DNA of 30,791 nt from Rhizobium favelukesii (GTDB lineage: Bacteria > Pseudomonadota > Alphaproteobacteria > Rhizobiales > Rhizobiaceae). Position 1 is the stretch's first letter; the number at the start of each line of letters is the position of its first letter. A program made the translations under genes and the position numbers. This document shows positions 17,223 through 24,562 of the stretch, piece by piece. The stretch is from contig NZ_CBYB010000010.1 of NCBI RefSeq assembly GCF_000577275.2, positions 1-30,791 of the forward strand. Reading direction: 5' to 3'. The notes beneath the pieces were generated by a model. That model did no database searches. It was not told where the DNA came from and saw only the letters and a program-made list of their open reading frames with translations.

Positions 17223-17588
17223 ATGTACACCTCAAAGTCCAGTCCCATCACCGTGAACGCAGCGCCTACCTCTACATCCGCCAATCTTCGATGCGGCAAG
17301 TCATCGACAATACCGAGAGCGCCATGCGCCAATATGCGCTTCGCGGCCGCGCTATCGCCCTGGGTTGGCGCGAGGAGCAGATTATCGTCATCGATAACGA
17401 TCAAGGCGAATCCGGCGCATCGGCGGTCTGGCGTGAAGGATTTCAGCGCCTGGTCAGCGATGTCGGCATGGGGCATGCCGGGATCGTCATGGGCCTGGAG
17501 GTCTCCCGTCTGGCGCGCAACAATGCCGACTGGCAGCGTCTGCTCGAGATCTGCGCCCTTGCTGACACCCTGATCCTCGACGAGGACG

Positions 17589-17981
17589 GTGTCTACGAGC
17601 ACACATCTTAATGCCCCAATTAGTTTTGGGGATGATCAACGGATAACCGTTACGGATCGGACGCATCCTCTCTATGGGCGCGACTTTGTTTTGGCGGCGG
17701 GACCAAGCAGCGTCGGGCCTTTTCGGCAACTTCTTGTCGTTTATCGCGATGATGTTTTCCTGAAGATTCCGATATCAGCCACCAATTTGTATCCATCGGC
17801 ACCAGATGTGCTTTCAGCCAAGCTTTCGACTGCGAGCGTTCGCGATTTTATTCGCCTGGTCATCGGTGCAAAGGCGCAGGCGCCGCAAAGTTCCGACGAT
17901 ATGGCTGAGCATGATAGCCTGACGTCAGAAACCGAATCACCCCTATCGAAACCGCATGGTTCTCTGGAGGGCGAGCCATGA
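17589..17981 (+). CDS. HP-x-x-G-R partner protein of nested element 3
   Basis: The core is RITVTDRTHPLYGRDFVLA, then FRQLLVVYRDDVFLKIPISA and TNLYP, followed by a helix (STASVRDFIRLVIGA). The HP-x-x-G-R motif, strand order and final helix match the proteins at 6789-7320 and 16020-16388. Its stop overlaps the ATG of the following recombinase by 4 nt (ATGA), so the two are coupled. The only standard start in frame is a GTG at 17589, which lies in the host recombinase sequence, left of the element end at 17596. Inside the element no ATG, GTG or TTG precedes the motif. Confidence 0.6.
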   Translation: MSTSTHLNAPISFGDDQRITVTDRTHPLYGRDFVLAAGPSSVGPFRQLLVVYRDDVFLKIPISATNLYPSAPDVLSAKLSTASVRDFIRLVIGAKAQAPQSSDDMAEHDSLTSETESPLSKPHGSLEGEP

Positions 17982-18738
17982 TGTCGGATCTGATAACGAC
18001 CCAACATTTGTGCCGAAAGGCCGTGATTTATATCCGGCAATCGACGCCACATCAGATGGTCAACAACCAGGAGAGCCTGCGGTTGCAGAATGATTTTATC
18101 GCTGCCGGTTCGCAGCTTCCTGAATTTTGGCAGAGATCTGACATAGAGTGGGGACGCAAGAAAACCTTACTACGCAGCTTGATCGACAAAGTGATCCTGC
18201 AACGGGTGGTGCGAGATCGGATTACGATCCGCATCGTTTGGCGAGGAGGTGACGTTACCGAACGCGAGGTCGAGCCGAGGGTGCATGCCTTGAGCGCCTT
18301 GTCTCGCGGCGCCGAGATGGAGGTCCGGCTGCTTGAGCTGGCTCATCAAGGGCTTGACGACACGGCAATAGCGGCCACACTGACTGAGGAAGGCTTCCGC
18401 TCACCGCGCCGCAGCTACGTTCCTGTTCCCACCGTCCAGGTCGTCCGACAACGCCATCGCGTATTGAGGCAGTCCACGCCAACCCGCTCTCACCACCTCC
18501 CGGGGTGGCTAACGGTGTCTGAATTGGCGGCGGTGGCGGACGTTTCTCGCTCCTGGATCCGGCATCGAATCCGCAATGGCGTGATCAGTATCCACCAAAA
18601 CGCCCTTCACAAACGCGTTCTGTTTCCAGATGCCGCTGCAACAATCGCCGCAATACAAGAGCTCAAATCCGGCGTGCGGCAACACCTCGACTTTACCCAA
18701 TCTGCTACCGAATGAGGGTATCAACATGATAGATCGTA
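17596..18738 (+). mobile_element. Nested serine-recombinase element 3
   Basis: Inserted in the recombinase gene of element 2. TA is present at both junctions (17594-17595 and 18737-18738). Deleting 1143 bp rejoins GTC-TA to T-GAC-CCG and restores V-Y-D-P-A-S in phase. A 2-bp direct repeat is what serine-recombinase crossover leaves. It encodes an HP-x-x-G-R partner protein and an internally deleted serine recombinase. A short hairpin (CCCCAA...TTGGGG, 17614-17631) lies near the left end. Confidence 0.8.
17978..18715 (+). pseudogene. Serine recombinase of element 3 with large in-frame deletion
   Basis: A 245-residue open frame. Residues 1-37 are the start of a resolvase domain with the nucleophile in VIYIRQSTPHQMVNNQES. 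Directly after it comes the far C-terminal part (RKKTLLRSLIDKVILQRVV, IRIVWRGGDVTERE), a segment with LAHQGLDDTAIAATLTEEGF, and a C-terminal MerR-like HTH (LTVSELAAVADVSRSWIR, about residues 176-215). About 400 residues comprising most of the catalytic, recombinase and zinc-ribbon domains are missing, yet the frame is kept. It cannot recombine by itself. It might still bind DNA, which is speculative. Confidence 0.8.
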
Positions 18739-20497
18739 TGACCCGGCAAGTTTCAACGACCGGCTCCTGCTCGGCCTAAAGGGAACAATGAGTGAGGCCG
18801 AACTACATGTGATCAAGGCACGGCTGCGCGGCGGCATCCTCAACAAGGCGCGCCGCGGCGAGTTTCGTTGCCCACTGCCAACCGGCATGGTCTACGATCA
18901 TTCCGGCAATGTGGCGCTTGATCCAGACATGCAAGTCAGAGAGACGATCGCCCATTTCTTCGAGACGTTCTCTCGCGTCGGATCCGCCTCCCAGACCGTC
19001 AAGGCCTTTCGTCAGGAAGGCATTCTCTTTCCCTCCCGCTTGCACGACAGCCAGACGGTTTTCCGGCCACTGACGCCTTCGACGGCGATGCGCGTGCTGC
19101 ACAATCCACGTTACGCCGGAGCCTATGCCTATGGCCGCCGTCGCTATCGACGAACCATTGATGGCAAGAGGATCGTGCGTGAACAAGCTAGTGACGATTG
19201 GACGGCGTGTATTCCAGATGCCCATCCCGGCTATATCAATTGGGAGCAGCATCAGGAGAATCTGAGGATTCTAAAGTCGAACATCTGCCATAAATGGAAC
19301 GCGGCGGTCGCATCACCTCCGCGGGAGGGCTCGGCGCTGCTGCAGGGGCGGGCCGTGTGTGGGCAGTGCGGCAGGCATTTTCACATGCGCTACGCTGCTC
19401 GACGCGGTCGGCAGGAAGCTTGGTACGTTTGTGATCGCGCCCGTAGCAATCGCGGTGAACCCTTGTGCCAGGCGATCGCTGCACCTCCCGTCGACGAAGC
19501 CATCGGCATGCTGATCGCCGAGCAGATGACGCCGGCGGCCATCGAACTGTCGATTGAAGTCCGCAAGGAGATCGAAGCGCGACATGAAGAAGCGGACCGG
19601 CTGCGCTGTCGCGCGATCGAGCGTGCCCAAACGGAAGCCGATCTCGCCCAGCGCCGTTTCATGCTCGTCGATCCCAATAACCGCCTCGTCGCCGACACGC
19701 TCGAAGGCGAATGGAATGGGAAGCTCCGCATCCTGGCTAACGCCCGCGAAGAGCGCGAGCGCGGCCGGGAGCACGATCAATTCATCCTCGATAAGGCCGT
19801 CCACGAGCGGTTGGTCGCAATGACGGCGGACTTCAAAAAGCTCTGGACCAATCCAGAGACCCCGAACCGCGAGCGAAAGCGCCTGCTTGCCCACATCATT
19901 GAGGACGTCACCCTCCTCAAACTACCCAAGAGAGGCACAACCAAGGCTCATATTCGCTTCAAGGGCGGTAAAACGCAGACGCTCGTCACCATCAGCCCAA
20001 AATCGCCCAGCCAGCAGATCAAGACGAACCCCGACATCAATCGAATTGATCGACAAACTCCTCGATAATCATATTTTTTCCGAGATCGCAGAGATTCTCA
20101 ACGATCAGGCATATCGTCCAGGTTCCGTGGCGCGCCGTGACCAGCGCAATGCTCGCTTCACAACCAAACGCGTCACCTATCTCGTTCGCGAGTACAAGCT
20201 GAGATCACGCTATGACCGGCTCCGGGATCGTGGGATGTTGACAAAAAAGGAGGCGGCCGCACACCTCAATATCCATGAGCATACCCTCGCCAGATGGGCT
20301 GAACACGGCCTCGTCACCAGCCATGCCTACAACGGACACTACTACCTGTACGAGCTTCCGAAGACAGATTTACCGCAAAAGCAATGCAGTCGATGGAACC
20401 AACTCGTCGATCGCGTCGCCGCCCATAAGGAATATGCCAGACACGCCAAAACCTTCAACTGAATGCGAAAGAGAGATGCAGTATGAATGCAGATCGT

Positions 20498-20704
20498 TCG
20501 TCGCCAGGATCATGCCGGATCCGTCCCAATAAATGCAGCGAAGTCGATCGAGACGCTTGGCGCGGAACACGAACACGTCGCCGCAATACGGATCAGCCGC
20601 AAGCGCCGAAGCCACCATGCCACCAGGCCATTCATGCCGCGCCGGAAGTCGACAGGCCGTGTCGCAACCATGATCTTCACTCCACCAGGGGAAAGACCGA
20701 TCAC
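20498..20704 (-). pseudogene. tnpB: IS66 TnpB N-terminal part, frameshifted and interrupted
   Basis: The GTG start at 20704 overlaps the tnpA stop (GTGA). It reads GVKIMVATRPVDFRRGMNGL, shifts frame near 20618, and continues LAADPYCGDVFVFRAKRLDR, LRCIYWDGSGMILAT, where element 2 begins at 20498. The C-terminal part is at 15823-15972. Confidence 0.85.
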
Positions 20705-21171
20705 CGGCTACCCCGCAACGCCGTTACTACCGCTTGCGCCAACTCGGGCGCCACCGAGCCGATCATGGTCAGGCGTGCGCCAGCAATCTCGATCTCAATC
20801 CGACCTGCGGCGAAGTGGGCGGCATCCGACGGCAAGCTCTCGGGCGACGTTCGATCGCCAACCACGGTCACCGGCACGAACATCGCCCGCTGCGCGCAGA
20901 TCTTGGCCGAACGACGAGAGGTCAGCCCGGCATCCCGACGCCAAACATTCAGCAAACCGCGATTGACGCCCCAGCGCCGAGCAACAGCCGAGATGTTCAC
21001 ATCAGGTTCCGCGCTTTCCGCAAGGATGCGCGCCTTCTCCTCGTCAGTCCAATTCCGCCGCTGGCGACGACCGGTGATCACCTCGATCCGACGATATTTT
21101 CCCTCATGCCTGGCGTCATGTATGCCTTCATCCATGACTTCAAGCATGGCATCAGCGCGATCTCCAACCAT
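20701..21171 (-). CDS. tnpA: IS66 TnpA (helix-turn-helix accessory protein)
   Basis: A 156-residue first protein of an IS66 element. Its N-terminal HTH of the Tnp_8 type is RRNWTDEEKARILAESAEPD and ISAVARRWGVNRGLLNVWRR. The C-terminal half ends with the usual IEIEIAGARLTMIGSVAPEL. Its precise role in IS66 transposition is not defined, but all three Tnp proteins are needed in studied elements. It seems intact and overlaps tnpB at GTGA. AGGAG lies 9 nt before the ATG. It is the only undamaged gene of this IS66. Confidence 0.85.
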   Translation of the reverse strand: MVGDRADAMLEVMDEGIHDARHEGKYRRIEVITGRRQRRNWTDEEKARILAESAEPDVNISAVARRWGVNRGLLNVWRRDAGLTSRRSAKICAQRAMFVPVTVVGDRTSPESLPSDAAHFAAGRIEIEIAGARLTMIGSVAPELAQAVVTALRGSR

Positions 21172-21240
21172 CCCGTTCCGCTCCTATCGGTGAAGGAGCT
21201 TATCTCGCGGCCTCGATCACAAAAGGAAAGGTGGGCCGTT

Positions 21241-21735
21241 CGTAGCGCTCACTTTCAAACGATCCCCGCGCTTCGATCGGAAGATCACGGTGAACCCGGA
21301 ATGCGGATCAAAGCTTCAACTCGGTCTGTACTATCAAAGGTCAGCGCCTGATGGAGCGGAAGTCCACAACCCGTGTCGCGATCAGGATCGGTGATCGATG
21401 GCCCGCGACGATCATGCCGTCCCTCGCATCGCGCGCATCAAGACTACAGCCGATCAACCGGCACATCGCCGCGCACCCTCATATCGCGCACCCTCATATA
21501 AGGTCTGCTCCGGGTTCGGCAAAGCATCGGTAGCCGTCTTCGGCTCCGTCGTAATCGCCAGTGGCACAAAGGCGGGTTCGATAGGCCCGTCCGCAAAGGC
21601 CGGCACGGTTGTCATCAGTTCAGCAGGCAGGGCCAGAAGACCCTGAGGCGCCTGCCCCCAGTCCGATTGGCACCGCGACAAGCTGACCACCTTTACTCGA
21701 GATGCAATCGGCACATCGATTTTCCGTCTGTGCAC
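21241..21735 (-). pseudogene. IS66 remnant (TnpA end, TnpB start, terminal repeat)
   Basis: The minus strand shows a TnpA-like C-terminal stretch (GQAPQGLLALPAELM, then IEPAFVPLAITTEP) over 21480-21700. A TnpB-like N-terminus (MIVAGHRSPILIATRVVDFR) follows near 21425-21360. At 21245 on the plus strand GTAGCGCTCACTTTCAAACG looks like an IS66-type end pointing right. Most of tnpB and all of tnpC are gone. A 15-bp tandem duplication lies within it. Confidence 0.5.
21470..21499. repeat. Tandem 15-bp duplication
   Basis: CGCGCACCCTCATAT occurs twice head to tail (21470-21484 and 21485-21499). In the minus-strand TnpA-like frame it duplicates five codons (YEGAR YEGAR). Confidence 0.9.
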
Positions 21736-21779
21736 ACACCCGCACGGGGATAGCTTTAGAGGCGAGGAGGCCCCCGCAC

Positions 21780-22463
21780 CTAGCTTACGCCAGCCATAAG
21801 GAGACCCGCGTTGTGCGCTGCGTCATAGACCGGGAGCCCCGTTGCCCTTCGGATTCGAGGCGAGACTCGCACGAATACCGTACATTCGCAAAGAACCGCC
21901 GCTACATTTTCATGTTTTTGAACGCGAGCAATGATATCGTCAGTATCAGCCAAGACGCCCTCGACATTGATTTCGCCTTTCTCGGCCCACATGTAAGCGT
22001 ATGTCGCTGTGTCCTCGAGCCCTTCGAAAATCAACCTTGATGGATCAGTGATAGAGAGCGCAGCCCAAATTTCCGCATCTATGCAGCGCGAATCCGCAGT
22101 CAGTACTGCTATCTTCTTGTCCGGGGGGACGGTGGATAGAAGGGCTGGCAGGAGGAGTAGGCTAGAAGTAGATACTGGTATTGATACCGCCGATGCGATA
22201 GCCTTCTGATACCGCACAGTAAAGCCACAATCACAAGTAATCGCAGCAGCTCCGTTTCGTTCAAGCTCTTTGGCGGCTTTCACATACTCACTCTCGCAAT
22301 CAGGATCGCCTGAAACGACATTGTTTGCCCAAGCTCCGGGAATTTGCTTCGAGATGGGAGGAGACGTGTATCGGGTCGGATGGGCTATGCCGTAACCAAA
22401 TTCGGGATGGTGGCCAATGTAGCGGCCGTCGTTCGACAGGGACAAAACTCCTATTGTCGCCAT
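21780..22463 (-). CDS. Asp/Glu racemase superfamily protein
   Basis: A 227-residue protein of the superfamily that includes aspartate/glutamate and hydantoin racemases, arylmalonate decarboxylase and maleate isomerase. The two half-site Cys residues are in GAAAITCDCGFTVRYQ (C77 or C79) and VAAVLCECTVF (C192 or C194). Cys at both sites supports racemase/isomerase chemistry rather than decarboxylation. The N-terminus MATIGVLSLSN fits the family. ATG at 22463 has AAGGAAG 7 nt upstream. It lies 320 bp downstream of the NylA-like amidase on the same strand. Substrate unknown; hydantoin- or amide-derived amino acids are possible. Confidence 0.8.
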   Translation of the reverse strand: MATIGVLSLSNDGRYIGHHPEFGYGIAHPTRYTSPPISKQIPGAWANNVVSGDPDCESEYVKAAKELERNGAAAITCDCGFTVRYQKAIASAVSIPVSTSSLLLLPALLSTVPPDKKIAVLTADSRCIDAEIWAALSITDPSRLIFEGLEDTATYAYMWAEKGEINVEGVLADTDDIIARVQKHENVAAVLCECTVFVRVSPRIRRATGLPVYDAAHNAGLLMAGVS

Positions 22464-22782
22464 GAGTTGCTTCCTTTGTGCAGTTCTTGACTAATGATGC
22501 GTTCTTATAACAGCCATCGACCAGACTTTGTGCGATCTAACCCGTGAATTATGGCCTTAGCTGGATGGGTTGCGCATTTTTCTCCAGGTTGATTGGCTCG
22601 AGCGGAAAAGCCTGGGCTTCATTGTAGTGACGCGACGATTTTGATCTGCTCCATTTCCCGCATAACGGTTGAGAAGCCCACGAACCTTGCACGCGGACCT
22701 TCTAAGGTCAGTGCTCGCTCGAAGAAAAATAGCTGTCGTATTCGATGAGCGTTGGATCCGATGTCATCAGGGCGTCCGCAGA
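22464..22782. other. Gap between amidase and racemase genes
   Basis: No confident gene. On the minus strand a frame over about 22619-22770 reads like protein (FFFERALTLEGPRARFVGFS, TVMREMEQIKIV) but starts inside the amidase and has no recognised family. It may be a gene remnant. The racemase Shine-Dalgarno is at 22471-22478. Confidence 0.25.
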
Positions 22783-24222
22783 TCAATGCTGTTGGCCAGC
22801 CCAAACTCTCGGGTGCCGCTCCCTCCAGGGCCTCGCCTCCTCCAGATCCCGTGCGACGCGAACCAGCGTCGCCTCGTCGCCGAAACGGGCAACTATTTGA
22901 AGTCCGATAGGCATGCCGTTGGGACTTTGTCCCAACGGCAAAGATACTGCCGGATGTCCCGTAACATTGAGCACTCCAAGATATTGATAAAGCGCGGCAT
23001 CCGCTTCCATGAATTCTTCTGCGGAGAGCGTTGGGTTGGTCGTGCAGTAAATGGTGCCATGTAGTAGAGCCACAGTTGGCATTGTGGGCGTTAGCAGTAT
23101 ATCGTACGGTTCGACCGCCTCAGCTACGCGGACCCACATCTTTCGCATAAGCTCTTGTACGTCGCCCGTCAGAAACGGTGATGCCCTTCGGCCATATTCA
23201 TAAATCTTTAAATTAATGGGTTCCACGGTATCCGCACTAATGGTCCGCCCCATTGCCTGGGCTGTTTCACCGAGTAGGTGCGCGCTGCGGGCTGAACCGG
23301 CGAGGAATATTCTTGAATATTCTGCAGATTCGTAAGGTGGCTCGATTTCGGTGATCCTGTGTCCCATTTCCTCCAGCAGAGTGGCCGTCGAATCGACGGC
23401 CGCAAGCACTTCCGGCTCCAGATCCACGGCACCCCATTTAGTCCTGGCAACTCCAACCCTCAAAGCGCCCGTCAGCTGTGAAAGTTCTTCGCAATAAGAA
23501 CGCTTCGGTTGGGTGATGATGAACGGATCGCCAGGACGAGGGCCGGAAAAAACATCGAGCGCAGCGGCCATGTCGCGGACGGTCCGACAGACAACAAACT
23601 CCCGACTACGGCCAAATGATGCGTCTTGGTTGTTTGGGCCGCCGGAAATGCGTCCGCGAGATGGATTCAAGCCGACAAGACCGCACCAGGATGCCGGGAT
23701 ACGAATTGATCCGCCGCCGTCGCTACTGTGTGCGATTGGTGTAATGCCGGCAGCAACAGCAGCCGCGGATCCCGAGGACGATCCACCTGCAGACCGATCT
23801 AAATCCCACGGATTGCCAGTGACTCCATTTAAGATCGATTGGCTCATGCCTGATGTCCCGAATTCAGGCATCGTTGTTCTTCCGAGGGTCCTGAGCCCTG
23901 CCTCCCGTGCGCGGCGAAAATAATAACTATCTGTATCAGGTCGGCAGCCCTTGAACAGACGGCTTCCTTTTTCCTGGAGGCGGCCAGCCTCGCTTGCTCC
24001 GGTGTCTTTTCGAAGAAATGGTACACCGGCAAAAACACCGTCATCCGCACCGGCGACAGACTCGGCATCCTCGTAGAACTCGATGACAGCATTTACCCGG
24101 GGATTCACCTCATCGTGCGCTTCTCGTGCCAAGCGCGTTAGCTCCAACGGCGTAATTTCACCCGCTTTCACGAGAGACGCCAGACCGATGGCGTCATGCT
24201 GCACATATTCATCAAGCCTCAC
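22783..24222 (-). CDS. Amidase signature family, 6-aminohexanoate-cyclic-dimer hydrolase (NylA)-like
   Basis: Hydrolyses an amide bond by a Ser-cisSer-Lys triad. With the GTG start at 24222 (GAGAGGG 8 nt upstream) the protein has 479 residues. The Lys in FAGVPFLRKDTGA is then residue 72, the cis-Ser lies in AGGSSSGS (149/150) and the nucleophile in SDGGGSIRIPAS (172). NylA is known to use Lys72, Ser150 and Ser174, a close match in position. NPWDLDRSAGGSSSGS and GLVGLNPSRGRIS are also like NylA-type amidases. A longer form from a GTG at 24258 is possible. True substrate unknown: amidases of this branch are common and nylon-oligomer activity cannot be concluded. Confidence 0.85.
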   Translation of the reverse strand: MRLDEYVQHDAIGLASLVKAGEITPLELTRLAREAHDEVNPRVNAVIEFYEDAESVAGADDGVFAGVPFLRKDTGASEAGRLQEKGSRLFKGCRPDTDSYYFRRAREAGLRTLGRTTMPEFGTSGMSQSILNGVTGNPWDLDRSAGGSSSGSAAAVAAGITPIAHSSDGGGSIRIPASWCGLVGLNPSRGRISGGPNNQDASFGRSREFVVCRTVRDMAAALDVFSGPRPGDPFIITQPKRSYCEELSQLTGALRVGVARTKWGAVDLEPEVLAAVDSTATLLEEMGHRITEIEPPYESAEYSRIFLAGSARSAHLLGETAQAMGRTISADTVEPINLKIYEYGRRASPFLTGDVQELMRKMWVRVAEAVEPYDILLTPTMPTVALLHGTIYCTTNPTLSAEEFMEADAALYQYLGVLNVTGHPAVSLPLGQSPNGMPIGLQIVARFGDEATLVRVARDLEEARPWRERHPRVWAGQQH

Positions 24223-24308
24223 CGCGACTGTCCCTCTCTTTACGAATGTCTCAGGCACTCAATCCACCGGAGTCCCGCGTGTCCGATACTAAGTCGCAGG
24301 TTTCGCCC

Positions 24309-24353
24309 ACAAATGCAACGATTGTTTTACGTCTTCATTTTTGATGCATTTGT
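24309..24353. promoter_or_regulatory. Inverted repeat ACAAATGCA / TGCATTTGT upstream of the amidase
   Basis: Perfect 9-bp inverted arms at 24309-24317 and 24345-24353, centres 36 bp apart, in an AT-rich stretch about 90-130 bp upstream of the amidase start. Likely a two-site operator or an activator site; the regulator is not in this window. Confidence 0.45.
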
Positions 24354-24480
24354 TTTTTGGTGTAATTTGAACTTCGCAAGGTCGGCACTTGACGATCGAC
24401 GTCTTCAGCCAAGCCTTTTGCCGCCGTCACATAGCCCTTCTAGGGATGGCCCCCGCCCCGGCCGCAACGTTCTGGCACGG

Positions 24481-24499
24481 CCCCGCTGAGTGAGCGGGG
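24481..24499. terminator. Possible hairpin downstream of the CocE pseudogene
   Basis: CCCCGCT-GAGTG-AGCGGGG forms a 7-bp GC stem at 24481-24499, about 65 bp past the end of the minus-strand hydrolase gene and upstream of the amidase. No clear T-run follows on either strand, so termination is uncertain. Confidence 0.35.
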
Positions 24500-24562
24500 T
24501 CCTAAGCCAGCCCTAATCGAAGGCACTTCGATTTTCACAACAATGCAGCACCAACTCACGGC

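Larger units (their letters stand above)
17219..20462 (+). pseudogene. Large serine recombinase (about 700 aa), split by a nested element and frameshifted
   Basis: The N-terminal catalytic domain (17219-17595) has nucleophile Ser in YLYIRQSSMRQV and the SRLARNNADW helix. The reading frame breaks at GTC TA (17595) and resumes at 18739 (TAT GAC CCG GCA, then SFNDRLLLGLKGTMSEAELH) in exact phase. Next come the recombinase domain (NPRYAGAYAYGRRRYRR), a zinc ribbon (CGQCGRHFHMRY...YVCDRA...LC), a coiled coil and the conserved NRERKRLLAHIIEDV segment. Near 20041 the frame shifts again, and the C-terminus ends at 20462 with a MerR-like HTH (MLTKKEAAAHLNIHEHTLAR). Without insertion and shift it would be about 700 residues. 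ATG at 17219 overlaps the preceding stop. Confidence 0.88.
15973..20498 (+). mobile_element. Serine-recombinase element 2 (outer element, inside IS66 tnpB)
   Basis: The limits come from the split tnpB: plus-strand CAGCCACTT (to 15972) and TTCGTCGCCAGG (from 20497) share TT. Removing 15973-20498 restores tnpB. Cargo in order on the plus strand: HP-x-x-G-R partner protein, helix-turn-helix protein, small protein, large serine recombinase. The right end AGATCG-TT resembles the right end AGATCG-TA of the nested element 3. It contains a third element at 17596-18738 inside its recombinase. Confidence 0.8.

Noticed and set aside
17219..20462. Programmed, developmentally excised insertion (as in some nif or sporulation genes) in the recombinase gene
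   Set aside because: The nested element has an internally deleted recombinase and the host gene carries another frameshift near 20041, so excision would not give an intact gene.
21470..21499. Tandem repeat as a CRISPR or iteron
   Set aside because: Only two adjacent 15-bp copies with no spacers, inside a decayed IS66 gene; simple duplication is enough.
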